A DNA stretch of 64,000 bases from Ephemerocybe angulata (taxonomy: Eukaryota > Basidiomycota > Agaricomycetes > Agaricales > Psathyrellaceae): contig JAACJK010000058.1 in assembly GCA_013368325.1 (NCBI GenBank), forward strand, positions 434,001 to 498,000, in the 5' to 3' direction. Position 1 is the stretch's first letter. The number at the start of each line of letters is the position of its first letter. A program made the translations under genes and the position numbers. Under the pieces are notes generated by a model. That model did no database searches, had not been told where the DNA came from, and saw only the letters and a list, made by a program, of their open reading frames with translations. Positions 1 to 10,635 of this stretch are shown in pieces.

Positions 1-819
1 TGACTATAATTTTGTAAAGCTTTATCGATGCTATCTCATTTGGAATCAGAAACGACAGGTCCTGATCTTGCCTCTTCTCACATACCTTGCCTCCATCGGT
101 ACGTTTTCTGTCAATCTTGTATCTGTTCGTCTTGACCAATATCAATCCACGATGTCTTCTCCAGCCTTCTCCGTGCCATTTTTACACCCCATTATAGAGC
201 ATATTGGATGGGCAGACAGCAACTTGACATTCGGATCTCTTTGGACCTTCTCGTCCGTCGCAACGAACGTTCTCGCCACCGCCCTCATCAGCTACCGGCT
301 CATTCGCAGTCGAAGAAAGCTCTCTCCTCTCGTAGACTCTCAAGACCTCTCATTGTACACGGGAGTCCTCGCAATCCTCATCGAATCTGCATTGCCTCTC
401 TCAATTTGTGGAATGGCCTACGCCATCATCCTCGCCATCACCAAACCAGGGGATCCTGACATCGTCAACAAAGAAGCAGCCTCCTACATTCTAGCTGGGC
501 TATACTTCACATTTTCGGTACGCTATAATTATTCTAGTTAGGCTTCGCGATCTTTGAGATGCTGATGATTATTGCGGCTGAACAGGGTCTTTCGCCGCAG
601 ATGATCATATTTCGGGTTACAACAGGTCGATCGTGGGTTCGTGGTCGCACTGGTACATCCGAAGCTACAGAAATCGTCCATATATCAAAGGAGGGTCCGA
701 TGTTCTCTCCCCAAGACCATAGCATCTATCGGCGCTCGGGTATCATTGACATCTCATATTTGCCCATGGAAGCAACGGAATCCAGTACCAGCGCGCCGAA
801 GGAAGCAGCACGTCGGTAA
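1..819 (+). CDS. polytopic membrane protein (basidiomycete family), 5' partial
   Basis: The 5' end lies outside the window; the frame is open from base 2. The exon runs to 517, a GT-AG intron spans 518-585 and the last exon is 586-819 (phase 0). Visible signatures are KLYRCYLIWNQKRQ leading into a hydrophobic helix, then VATNVLATALISYRL, YTGVLAILIESALPL, ILAGLYFTFS and the box LSPQMIIFRVTTGRSW before a hydrophilic tail. A complete paralogue at 16158-17352 shares RC.I.W, ILVES and LSPQLII.R..GRSW. This is a large, uncharacterised basidiomycete family of multi-pass membrane proteins. Function is unknown; topology is inferred from hydrophobicity only. Confidence 0.75.
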
Positions 820-1450
820 TAGCATAATCATAATGAGAAGGACGACTGTTTATAACTGCTATGGATCCATCGCAAGTATGGAAGCCTAGGCCGCAACGAC
901 GTGAATCTGCTGAAGTAGATGATCTGGGCGCCAATCAGTCTGAATCGCTAGCGCCCGACCCCCGACACTCGTGTTATGTTAGTAACATGGATCCAACCAT
1001 TTGCATATACCTCCCATTTCTCATAGACTGAAGACATGTTTGGGCGAATCAATGTATTAAAATGTGAATAAGTTACAATCGACTATGCAGAAAGGACGGT
1101 GTAAGGTGACTCATGAAAGTCATAAGTGTAAGCGTAAAGAACGTGATTATATGGATACAGTCAAGGAGAATGAGTAGATGCTGAACGTGATGAAATGAAT
1201 GAAGAGGTCCATGCGATGAACTGGAGAAAGTCAATCACGAGAGGAATACTGGATAATCCTTGTGCAGAGGAGACGCGATGAAGGAAAGGACAGTGGTCAT
1301 AATGAAGGTTACTCAGGTTGGTGGGAAGTTCAGAGGACGGGGAAGAAAAACGGAAGAGATGCAAAAGAAAGGAAGATCGAGACAAAAGGAAGAGAAAGCA
1401 ACGGAAAGAAGGAAGATATAAAAAAGGAAGGTGGACCAGTAAATCTGAAG
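820..1450. other. intergenic, convergent 3' ends, purine-rich stretch
   Basis: Lies between two convergent genes. Bases about 1320-1437 are strongly purine-biased on the + strand (runs of g/a with few pyrimidines), i.e. polypyrimidine on the strand of the NFKBIL1-like gene. No convincing ORF. Confidence 0.5.
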
Positions 1451-3226
1451 TTAGGCCGCCTCGCAGTCAGACAAGCCAATCAGGAACCTCGCAACGATGT
1501 CCACACCCTCACTTACAGCCTCCCGGTCCTCCAACTTTACCTTCTCCATAAACTTCTGGTTGAACTTATCAGGGTGCCAGAGGAGGAGATCCGAGACGAT
1601 GCGGGTCCTCAATGACTTCCCACGGCACCTGGGGCGGTCGAGGTGCGCAAGGAAGGCCATGAGGTTCCCATAACTGAGAACACACAAACTGGTGACGTCC
1701 TCCAGGACAGGCCAGGGGATATCGTAGAAACCAACGCCCTCAGTGGTCATCTCAGATCGCAGGTGTCGCCACTTCTTAGTGTTCTCCGCGAACCGCTGCT
1801 TGACAGTCCGGTCAAAGCGAGGTTGCCCAGGGAAAACTGGCAGCGCTTTCAAGTTGTTGCTATCCATGGAGGAGGTAGCACCGAGGTACAGTCGATACGC
1901 CTCCCGCCTCCTCAGCTCCGCACGTATCGCTTCCCCATGCTCGCTCCTCCCCCCTTCCTCCTCCGCCCGAGCTGCGGCCTCTTGAGTACCCATTACACGC
2001 AGCCGCTCCTGCTCAGCTTCCATTTGCGCTTCGTGCAGGCCGATAACCTCGTCGGGATCAGTCGAAGCCATAGCCGCCTCCTCCGCCCACTCGAGGATCC
2101 TTTGCCGATCCTTAGGCTCAGGCGTCGGTTCAGGCCGGGCGCAAGGCAGTTCGTCGACAGAGGGAATGTCTGTGGTTAGAGGCGAGAGCTCTCGCTCTTT
2201 GTTGATATCACCAGCGTTAGAGGACCAGTGGAAGGATGCGGCGTTGCGTTTGTGCCCTCCTGACCCGCCAACCGTCGTATCATCGTCCTCCGAGTAGGTA
2301 GGACGAACAGTCTGGAAAAGGACACCAGTGCGATCGTAAGGGGTGGGGCGGGGGGGTTTAGCTGGCACATCTCGCTTAGGAATAGGGCGAAGGCAGGCAG
2401 TTCTAATGAGGGGTGGGGGGTTCAAGAAAGGGTTCATGGGATCGTCCTCAGGCTTCGGCTTCGGTTTCTCCTCGGACACGTCGCTCACAGACGAGTCATC
2501 GTACCACTCGTCGTCACTCTCCTCGTCGATGGGGAGCATGACATCCTCGGGTTCCTCCTCTTTTATGGCTGCCAGAGACTCCGGATTTGCTGTGGGCTCA
2601 GGTTTGGGGACGGGGATGCGAGCACTGGCTTTGGGACGGGGCCTCCAACGAGCGTACGCCCTGAAGACCCTCGGTACCCTCTGGTCGCGACCTTTCCCGT
2701 TCTTGTAAGGGGCAGTGACGCGCTCGTTGGAGCCAGAAGGTCCAGTGCTGGTCTCCTGGGTGACAGGCTCCGCGACGGGAGACTCAGTGGCCTCGAGCTG
2801 AGATGCCGCAGTGACACCAGTTTTCATCGACAAGTGGCCAGGGAAGCGGGGGCCGAAGCTGGAATCGTGGCGCACAAGGGGTCGGGGGGCAGACGTCGCG
2901 TCGATGGCGAGTGGAGTGGGTTGCTTGTAGTCGAATCGTCCTGGGATACCGGGTCCAAAGCTTCCTTGCCTATAGAGAGCTTCCTTGGCCTCGGCCAGTC
3001 GTTTGCGTCGTGCCAGGGTGGTTTCGAGGGCGTGTCCGGGTTTGAGAATGTGACCAAATATGTTGACAGTAGGCTGAAGGTGGCGAGGAAGGGCAGGTTT
3101 GGGTTTGGGTTCGTCGTCTTTCTTCGGGGAACGGCCTAACCATCGCTTCACAGGAGATGTGGGTCCGATGATAGGGTCGAGGATCGCGTTGAGGCGCGAA
3201 TAGCTTGTTTTCTTGTGCGAGAACAT
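1451..3226 (-). CDS. protein with NFKBIL1-like WHPDKF C-terminal domain
   Basis: Single-exon frame of 591 residues from the ATG at 3226. The frame is open further upstream, but this start begins the first family-like sequence and sits 45 bp downstream of a TATAAAT box (3271-3277, minus strand). The N-terminal two thirds are low-complexity, Pro/Lys/Glu-rich and acidic (EEEPEDVMLPIDEESDDEW), then a charged helical stretch (about 420-500). The last ~90 residues contain FYDIPWPVLEDV and LLLWHPDKFNQKFMEKVKLE followed by VARFLIGLSD. That arrangement is typical of the C-terminal domain of NF-kappa-B inhibitor-like protein 1 and a broad fungal family. The domain call is good; the fungal protein's role is unknown. 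Confidence 0.75.
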   Translation of the reverse strand: MFSHKKTSYSRLNAILDPIIGPTSPVKRWLGRSPKKDDEPKPKPALPRHLQPTVNIFGHILKPGHALETTLARRKRLAEAKEALYRQGSFGPGIPGRFDYKQPTPLAIDATSAPRPLVRHDSSFGPRFPGHLSMKTGVTAASQLEATESPVAEPVTQETSTGPSGSNERVTAPYKNGKGRDQRVPRVFRAYARWRPRPKASARIPVPKPEPTANPESLAAIKEEEPEDVMLPIDEESDDEWYDDSSVSDVSEEKPKPKPEDDPMNPFLNPPPLIRTACLRPIPKRDVPAKPPRPTPYDRTGVLFQTVRPTYSEDDDTTVGGSGGHKRNAASFHWSSNAGDINKERELSPLTTDIPSVDELPCARPEPTPEPKDRQRILEWAEEAAMASTDPDEVIGLHEAQMEAEQERLRVMGTQEAAARAEEEGGRSEHGEAIRAELRRREAYRLYLGATSSMDSNNLKALPVFPGQPRFDRTVKQRFAENTKKWRHLRSEMTTEGVGFYDIPWPVLEDVTSLCVLSYGNLMAFLAHLDRPRCRGKSLRTRIVSDLLLWHPDKFNQKFMEKVKLEDREAVSEGVDIVARFLIGLSDCEAA

Positions 3227-4198
3227 CTTGGGGGAAGTTTGAGTGGAAGAGTGCTGTGGACAGGGTCGAGATTTATACGTCGATAAGATAATGGGCAAAG
3301 CGCCGATGGTGGGAATAGAAATAGTGGATAGATTGCAAATAGGCGACGCAAAGCACAACGAATCGAGCAAAGCTGCGTGCGAAGCTAGGTAGGGACAATA
3401 ATGTAAAGGGGACAAAGCTCTGGCCAGGTCGCAGACGCAGGCAGAAATCTGATGGTGTGGTTGGGGAAAGAGTGAAGGGGCTTTTCCCATCAAAGCCCGG
3501 GCTTATACCACCCAGTCGTGGGGCGGTGAAAATACGACCACACAACGCGACATTCATCGGACTCTGCACGCATCCGGATTGTCTGAGCCGCAAGCGAGGT
3601 TGGCTCCCGCTCATTGGGTGAGCGCGTTGACGACGTGGTCCATGCCCAAGGTCCTGATCGCAACGACAACGACGCGGCAAAGCACGTGTTGTCGCTGTTT
3701 AACCTGGCCACTCACCGCATTTCGACGCGTTATACGCGTTATAGTCCCCATTGACCTTCCTTCCGAGTAGGTTGAGAGCAAGGCTATGGAGCATAGCAGC
3801 CTAGACGTCGCGAGTCAGGGATGAGCAAAAGTCATTCATAAAGATGGGAAACTCACGAATAAGGCACGGTTCTGCATTCCAATGAGTCATCGGAGGGGTC
3901 TTCAGCGCCGATGGGCGGGCCTTGATCAACGTTCCACGCGGCGCCAAGCGTCGGGGCGCGAGGCGGCTGGCGGGTGTTTTCCCGCTTATCCCAATTAGGC
4001 CACGCGCACAAAGGCGCCGACCGGACTGAGCCACTGCACGAACAAACACAAGTTCGACAAAGCCATCCTTTGCGGTTTCCCTTGTTGCGCGTAACAATCG
4101 CTGGTCAATGCACAAGCGACTGTAACAATGCCGACTCGCAATTATAAGGACCAGCCCCTCCGCATCCCACCTCATCCTCAGCGGCACCTTCACCGACC
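3227..4198. other. intergenic divergent promoter region
   Basis: Separates two divergently transcribed genes. Only the TATAAAT at 3271-3277 (minus) and an AATTATAAGG at about 4140 (plus) stand out; the long overlapping frames here have no family-like features. Confidence 0.4.
3271..3277 (-). promoter_or_regulatory. TATA box of the NFKBIL1-like gene
   Basis: Reads TATAAAT on the minus strand, 45 bp upstream of the ATG at 3226. Confidence 0.45.
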
Positions 4199-4828
4199 AT
4201 GTCGACCCCAGCAGATGGCTCCTCCACACTCCCACCGATGACCACCCGCAGTGGCAAGCAACTTCAAGAGTTCAAGGCCCAGCCCCGGCGCCATCCTAGC
4301 CCAGCCAAGCGGCGTTCTGGCCCACTGCGAGCGGAGAGCACCCAGGTCGAGACCACGACGTCTGAGACCGGTCATGGTACCCATACGCGATGGCTACATG
4401 CCGAACCTGGGGTAGAAGCAACCCCTACGCAGAGGACTACCTTCCTCGACTCGGCCTTCATTACCCCCTCCCCTTGGATCCCGACAGAACCTCCTCAGGC
4501 TACGCCCGTTAACAGGAGGATACCATTCAACGTGCGCCAGAACTCGGAGGCCCTCGACGCCGTTGCCTTAGCCATGCGCCCGGAGAATCTCTATGGGCTC
4601 CAAGCCGATTTCAATAAACCTAGGGGGAGGCAGCAGGGACGGCCACTCGTAAGAGTTGGGGAAACTGGGACTATCATCTTCGTCCCAGACGATAACAACA
4701 ATAGCGAAAATACGCACTCTGGGTTTCCCGCTATGCGTTCACATCCTCCACCCCTTGGATCCCCATTCCATTCGCCAGAAAATTCCCCGAAGCGATCCTT
4801 CCGGGCGGTGGTCAATAATTCGACCTAG
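4199..4828 (+). CDS. hypothetical basic, Pro/Ser-rich protein
   Basis: Uninterrupted 209-residue frame starting at the first ATG downstream of a TATA-like AATTATAAGG about 55 bp away. The N-terminus is basic and low complexity (KAQPRRHPSPAKRRSG). A central part (PENLYGLQADFNKPRGRQQG) and a Pro/Ser tail (PPPLGSPFHSPENSPKRSF) follow. There is no signal peptide, membrane segment or recognisable domain. Codon use looks coding and the start context is good, so it is probably a real, lineage-specific, partly disordered protein. I do not recognise it. A missed intron cannot be excluded. Confidence 0.55.
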   Translation: MSTPADGSSTLPPMTTRSGKQLQEFKAQPRRHPSPAKRRSGPLRAESTQVETTTSETGHGTHTRWLHAEPGVEATPTQRTTFLDSAFITPSPWIPTEPPQATPVNRRIPFNVRQNSEALDAVALAMRPENLYGLQADFNKPRGRQQGRPLVRVGETGTIIFVPDDNNNSENTHSGFPAMRSHPPPLGSPFHSPENSPKRSFRAVVNNST

Positions 4829-5252
4829 GGGTATCCAGCATTTTTAGCGTCCTGTCGATTTGAAGTCAATTAGCCAGAACCCATTCATTGTGCCCCGAGC
4901 AAGCTGTATCCCACCTCGTTTTATCACATTTATAGATAGATAGATAGCCAGTCAAATTAACATCCAAACCTGATTCAAACAGTACTTTAGACCAGCTGCG
5001 GTTGTGTCGTTGCTCAAGGAGTTGCAAGAGGTTGTCGGTTGTCGGTATGAGCCGTAAGGTGAGAGAATCCAAATGATCATCAACGCCGAGCCCGCAAAGG
5101 TCCGCAACCGCGACGAGGAGTTGCTCTTGACCACGATCCAGAATGTACGCGGTCAACGCTCTGGACACCCTACACTGCCCGTGAACACCCGAGCCTGAAA
5201 GATACCCATATATAATCCACAGAATACGAGAGCCCAAGAGCCGTTCTCAAAA
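4829..5252. other. intergenic
   Basis: Short (ATAG)n run near 4932-4948. Nothing else seen. Confidence 0.4.
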
Positions 5253-6962
5253 ATGGCCAACGCCGTCAGCATACCACCCGAAATCTGGGCACTTATCGCC
5301 CAGCACCTCCCCAAGAGCTCACTAATACCCTTGAGATCCATAAACAAATTGTTCTACGCCCTCGCCTTGGACGAGATGTACAACGAGTTCGTCATGAACC
5401 AAATAAATGGCAGATTCATCCAGAAATTGGAGGGGCTCAAGTACGTCTGTCCTGGCCTAACCTTCAGAGGATACTGACTTTCTGGCATCAGAGACGCAGG
5501 TCACGCGAAACGAGTGAGGAGACTCTATCTAGATCCTCCCTGCCTTCACGAACTAGCCACCTACGAGAAACTTCACGAGCATCACCCTGCGGAGCACATT
5601 GACCCAAATCCAGTCACCATCTTTGCAACTCGCCTTCTCCGCAAGTTCGTTTCGAGGCATCCGGAGGGCAGCCAACCCGAAGAGAAAGCTGCCTCATCGA
5701 CCGAGATAACAGATGACCTCCTCGCCGTCATTCCAACGTTGGACAACGTTACCCAATTCACCCTGTCCTGGAACAGCGCGGAAGGATTCGATGCACCTTA
5801 TCTCACCCTTGCTTGGTACACGCTCCCCTCAAACCTCCAAGAGCTTCACCTAGATGTCCACCCCCGCTTCGTCGCCTCCTTGCTACCTCACGACGTCAAT
5901 TTCCCTCAGCTAACGACATTGAAGTTCAGCCTGTGTATCACCGAGGCGGACGAAACCCCCACCCTGACTTCTCAGACTATCGACAACATGGCCAAGTTCA
6001 TCGGCAAGTTTAAGCATTCTTTGAAGGCACTGTATATCGGCTCTCCTCAGAAACGAAATCTAGGGGAAGTCTACGCGCTCCTCCCGCGATTTGACAACCT
6101 CCAGGAGTTCGAGATATGCCCCCACACTTTCGCATCGCCGTCGAACCTACTATCCTTCCTCCAAATGCACTCGGAGGTCTTAAGGTCGATCACCTACGCT
6201 TCCGACCCCAACCCCGCTTTCCAGGATGGACTATCACAGCTTGACATGACTGCCCTTGAGAAACTCGTGATGAGGTTGAACTATGTCCCATACCCTAGGG
6301 CCTGGTGGACGGCACCCTCGTCTTTCTTCAACAGCGTCTCTTCAACCCTTCGTGTCCTTTTGATCGAGGCGGCTGTAACCGTTGCGGAGCTGATCCAGCT
6401 CCTCGACGCGTTCCCTGCACCCGTGGCTATCGAGGAATTCTCGGTCTCGATCCACAACCTTTCCATCGAAATCCTTGTTATCATGGCGAAGAGGCTGCCC
6501 AAACTCAAGTCCCTTGATCTGCGGATTCACGATGTAATTGCGAAGGGCGGGTTCCCGATAACTCCTGGGGAGTTCTTTCCTGAAAACACCGTAAGCGCCT
6601 CTCTTAGATCCATGGCCTTGAAATTGACGCATAATCAGATGTCGACGAATCTTCATCCTCGCCAAACGACACCCGAAGCCTTCATTCAATGGGCAAAAGA
6701 TGACCTCCCACCGCTTGCTTGGGGCTTGCAGGACATTCTGATCAAACGGCGGTCGTGTTGCGGGGACCTTATTCTGTGGGGCATAATGCGTCTTTGCGCA
6801 GAGTGCATCCCCACTATCAAGAGCTTTGCAAAGAGGGGAAGCACGAGGATCCCGAACCCGCCGAATGTGAAGCCTCCTGGGAAAAGCATTCGTTGTTCAG
6901 GCACCGTTTGCGCGTTTGGGGGCGGGGGGTCGGCGAAGGAGCCCAGGGACTACACACCATGA
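5253..6962 (+). CDS. F-box-like / LRR-type protein
   Basis: Two exons: 5253-5440 and 5492-6962, 51-nt GT-AG intron, phases consistent, 552 residues. The N-terminus IPPEIWALIAQHLPKSSLIP is an F-box-like start typical of the expanded F-box families of Agaricomycetes. It is followed by LRSINKLFYALALDEMYNEF. The remainder is Leu-rich with irregular repeats (LDNVTQFTLSW, NLQELHLDVHP, FDNLQEFEICP, LPKLKSLDLRIHD), consistent with an LRR-like solenoid. The tail is Gly/Lys-rich. The inferred role is substrate adaptor of an SCF ubiquitin ligase; the F-box is degenerate and Skp1 binding is not shown. It converges on the SDR gene that ends at 6991. Confidence 0.75.
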
Positions 6963-6990
6963 ATTCGCTAATCTACATACAATTTTTACG

Positions 6991-8724
6991 TTACCTCCCG
7001 ACGACGACTTCCCTGAAATGTTTCAAGAATCTGCCCCATACGACCTCACCCTTTTCCCCCTTCGCCACCGGCCACAGCACCCTCCCCGCACCGTCCTCCC
7101 ATCCGATAGGGCACGGTTCCCCCGCCCGCCCCAGTGTCTCCATGAACATCGGGTCGGCACTCATGTATCCCGGGTCGACGCTGTTCACTGCGACGCGATG
7201 CAGCTTCCACGCAGATGCAGCCTCTGTCTCCGTGAGCATGTTCAAAGCGGCCTTGGACATGTTGGTGTGTACATGCATGCCGTTCTTTGACGTGGCCGTC
7301 GGGCTGCGCTCGAAGAGCCCTTCGCGGGAGGAGACATTGATGATATAGCCTGACGGGAGGATGGGCTCGAGTGAAGTGGGCGGGTGTGGGATCTTGGGAG
7401 GCATGAGTGGGAGGAGCTCGCGCATGAGGATGAAGGGGACAAAAGTGTTGATGCTGTGGGCCGAGATGACGTCTTCGTATGGGATCTCGGAGATGGATTG
7501 CGTCCAGGAGGACTTGATTGCTGGTGGGGATGGTGCGAGGACTGCATACGATGGCTCGTCCTGGGCGACCGAGACTTCGATGAGACGATGATCTCCCCCA
7601 TTGTTACCCCCCTGAATGGTGTAATGGCCTTGATGGCCGCCCCTGATCCTGGCCTGATACATGTTGCCCACCACGAGGGTACTCTCCGTTGAATCGAGCA
7701 AAAGGAGCTGCTCTCTCCGGATACTTTCGTCCTCCTTTTCGACCGAGTCAGTGAGGGTCTGCGCGGCGTTGTTGATGAGGAGATGAAGGTGCTCAGCTCG
7801 CCACTCATCTAGACACCTCTTTACGGCTTCGACGAGTGCGAAAACATCCTTGGCGGTCCGGAAGTCTGCGCCTACGATCTTCAGGTTGTCCTTCCACTCG
7901 CCGAAATCGGGTTCTTGGCTGTACCGCGACTCAGCATCGTGGGGGTACCGAGAGGTCGCAATGACCTTGGCTTTACAGCGGAGCAGGCGGAGAGCTGTAT
8001 GGTACCCAAGATTTACCCTCGCACCAGTTACCACAGCCACTTTTCCGGTGAACTTGAAGTTTTTGGGAAGAGATAATGCAGAGGACGAGATGTTGAACTC
8101 GCCGCAAGGATTGCATAGGGATGGGTATAATTTGTGAGATTGTTTGCAGGTGTACCGACAGATATAACAGAGCCTGCGACGTTTCTTTGGCTTCGAAGGG
8201 GGTTGAGCTTCAAGTGCTCGCTGCTCGGCGCCTTGCTCGAGGAACGCGTGGACCGTTTGCACGACATAGTCCAGGGACGATGAGTCTGTGAGTGCTTTGA
8301 CTTGGGGGAGTCGGAGGTACCGTAGAACTTTGAGCGCCGCATTGTAGTCACTGTCTGTCGGTACCATGTGCGCAGGAACGCGTGAATTTGTTGTCGGTTC
8401 GTCAGAGGGCCCAACGAATTCGCCCTCTGATACCACAGGGGCCTCGTGGCTGATAGACGCCGAGTGGTTCTTGATTGCGGACAGCATGTCGGAGTAGAGC
8501 ATCCTTAGGATTGGGAGGGGGATTCTGGGGTCGTTTTTGAGGGCTATCGCGACCTTGTCATGGCGAGAGGGGACGACGTGTGCTAAGAGGGAGGGGAAGG
8601 CGTTGTTTCTGCATGCTTCACGGTCGATCTGGAGTTGGGCGGCTATTTCGTCCGGGGAGGCCGTCTGCAAGAAGGCGTGACACCCTTCCAAGGTGTCGAG
8701 AGATCCTGGGGCTGGGGTGGTCAT
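6991..8724 (-). CDS. divergent short-chain dehydrogenase with Cys-rich N-terminal extension
   Basis: Single-exon frame of 577 residues. The first ~190 residues are helical. A Cys cluster CYICRYTC...C..C (about 190-208) looks metal-binding. A Rossmann domain follows: KVAVVTGARVNLGYHTALRL (about 229), then LHLLINNAAQT and YIINVSSREGL. In place of the classical YxxxK the sequence reads HVHTNMSKAALNM, so the usual catalytic Tyr is Thr, while Lys and the preceding Ser are kept. A following VNSVDPGYMSADP matches the usual proline-glycine turn. The combination suggests a subfamily of atypical SDRs. Substrate and activity are unknown. N- and C-terminal halves are in one open frame, so the fusion is not an annotation artefact. 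Confidence 0.75.
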   Translation of the reverse strand: MTTPAPGSLDTLEGCHAFLQTASPDEIAAQLQIDREACRNNAFPSLLAHVVPSRHDKVAIALKNDPRIPLPILRMLYSDMLSAIKNHSASISHEAPVVSEGEFVGPSDEPTTNSRVPAHMVPTDSDYNAALKVLRYLRLPQVKALTDSSSLDYVVQTVHAFLEQGAEQRALEAQPPSKPKKRRRLCYICRYTCKQSHKLYPSLCNPCGEFNISSSALSLPKNFKFTGKVAVVTGARVNLGYHTALRLLRCKAKVIATSRYPHDAESRYSQEPDFGEWKDNLKIVGADFRTAKDVFALVEAVKRCLDEWRAEHLHLLINNAAQTLTDSVEKEDESIRREQLLLLDSTESTLVVGNMYQARIRGGHQGHYTIQGGNNGGDHRLIEVSVAQDEPSYAVLAPSPPAIKSSWTQSISEIPYEDVISAHSINTFVPFILMRELLPLMPPKIPHPPTSLEPILPSGYIINVSSREGLFERSPTATSKNGMHVHTNMSKAALNMLTETEAASAWKLHRVAVNSVDPGYMSADPMFMETLGRAGEPCPIGWEDGAGRVLWPVAKGEKGEVVWGRFLKHFREVVVGR

Positions 8725-9043
8725 AAGAAAGAAGTTGGTTAACGCGGGTTACAAGGAGGGGGTTGGGACGTTGGTGGGGTGATATAGTAGTGGGAGGGTG
8801 GGAGTCATACTGCAGTGACGAATCATGGGGGAGGATCTAATCAGCGCCCATCGTGACAGTCAGATACAAACGCGACATGCGAAATGCCATGGCCCATGAC
8901 CATGTCTAGATCAGTACCCTGCGGACTTATCATTATGACTCTGAGACCCAAGCCAGCTTGGTACGTATATAAGGCAGGTCACTTCACAGGAAGACCGTGA
9001 CTGACTACACCTCCGCCCACCCTATCACATCATAGTCTCAAGG
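8725..9043. promoter_or_regulatory. shared divergent promoter region with TATA box
   Basis: A 319-bp gap between divergent genes. TATATAAG at 8966-8973 sits 71 bp upstream of the ATG at 9044 and probably serves the plus-strand gene. Confidence 0.45.
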
Positions 9044-10365
9044 ATGCCCTCCACCCAGCATAACCCTCGATATCACGCCGTCGCCAGTCGTCTCCCCCGC
9101 CTTCCCCGCGAACTCGTACACGAAGTCTTCAACGACCTCACCATCCAAAAGATCCTCGAAATCCTATGCAACCACAACAGTCCCTATCTAGATGAATGCA
9201 CCACCTCCCATTTCAAGATCGGAAAGCTCATTCCCGTCGAGGCCCTCCCCGAGCTCAAAGAATACTTCACACTATACCTCAGGCTCTGTGCCCTTTGCAA
9301 AGCCGACCCCCACCCCCATATCGCCGGGCTCGAGCACGATGCTGCTTATTTCCTCAAGTTGATCAAGGACAGGAAAAAGCCAGCCGATTTCACCTTGCTC
9401 ACCAAAGTCGCTGTCATTAAGAAACTGGACGTCTACGTACCTTTCCTACCTGCTCTCAGCCTTTTCTTCGATGGGGCCAATGCTTCTCAAGGCATCCCAA
9501 GTCGAGTTTACTGGGACACCAACTCCCCAGAGGGGCTACGGAAGATCTTCGAGCTCATCGACGCCGCGGAGGTCAAGCTTTGGGCACAGAAAGCTGGCCA
9601 GTTGTCGAGGTTCGCCGATCTACTTGAGCGGTACCCGAATTATATTCGGACGTGCTGCGAGAAGGATGAAACGGTTAGGGACCAAAAGCACCGTATCGCG
9701 TACCTGCGGCGGCAGCAGGCCAAGATGCCGGCGAGGGAGATACTCAGAAACCAGTTCATTGCTCGGGTTGTGTTCGCACAGAAGCAATTCTATCTGGTAC
9801 CGTTCGACAGGTAATGTCCATCGAGAATTTGAAGCTCAGACCAGGGTGCTCATTCGTCGCTTATAGAGTTCTACGAGGGTTTTTGAAGGTTCTTCAAAGG
9901 TACCCTCCCGCGAAATTAGCTGACTGGAAAGGCCCATTGGATGACGAGGAGGGCGCTTCCTCGGAGAAGATTAAGCAGAAGAAGCCCTCCAACCGCCCAC
10001 ACCATACGTACCCAGAGCAACTGAAGCTCGTCCTTGACGGCTTCTCGACCTATTACGCTCGCTCTCCAAGCGAAGAGGGGGGCGAGCTCCCGGCCCGAGT
10101 TATAAACACCAAATACTCGCTGCCGGGGCTCAGAGCTCATGGAGGAGCGGCACAGCCCGAATTCTTTATCTTCCATGACCACCCAACTCCAAGAGCGATG
10201 AAAAAGTGGGAGGGGATACTTCCTTTCCCCGAGAAGGAATTTGTGTGGCTCGAAGCCTTCTTGTCTCTCTGTGAGTATATGTCAGGGATGCAGGAGGAGT
10301 GGAGCACAGGACGTAGCGTGACTGATTATTGGAAGACACATGTTGGAGGTCCATTAGTTAGTTGA
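9044..10365 (+). CDS. hypothetical protein with F-box-like N-terminus
   Basis: Two exons: 9044-9810 and 9867-10365 (56-nt intron starting gtaatg, ending ttatag, phase 2), 421 residues. The N-terminus RLPRLPRELVHEVFNDLTIQ resembles a fungal F-box-like segment. The body is helical, with a charged stretch in exon 2 (EEGASSEKIKQKKPSNRPHH) and PEFFIFHDHPTPRAMKKWE near the end. Splicing joins the two long frames that would otherwise look like separate ORFs. No enzyme motif, signal peptide or membrane helix. I do not recognise the family. Confidence 0.6.
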
Positions 10366-10635
10366 CTGAACTAATAAAGCGTTGTACTTCTCGTTGAATG
10401 CTAGAGAAATAAGCATGGGTTGAGCGGGAAAGAGTTGCGTCCGAGTAGGTTCGAACTCGGCGCTGTTCACTTCGGTTATTCCCGGCCTCGTTCAATCTCC
10501 GGGTTGGACCCGACACGGCGCCCGAGCGACAAGCTCGCCCTGTTGGCACGTTCCACCGTGACTGAACATCTCCGCGTAAGGCAATCGCTCGCTACTGTCC
10601 TTCCCTACACACTGGCGGGAAGATCTCACCGCAAA

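Noticed and set aside
10429..10520. tRNA-like sequence (aggttcgaactcgg palindrome) upstream of the acyltransferase
   Set aside because: The putative T-loop has the wrong length on either strand, and no matching D-arm or anticodon stem can be formed.
10420..10635. Upstream in-frame extension of the acyltransferase
   Set aside because: The extension lacks family similarity; homologues begin near MSVTAPPSP at 10636.
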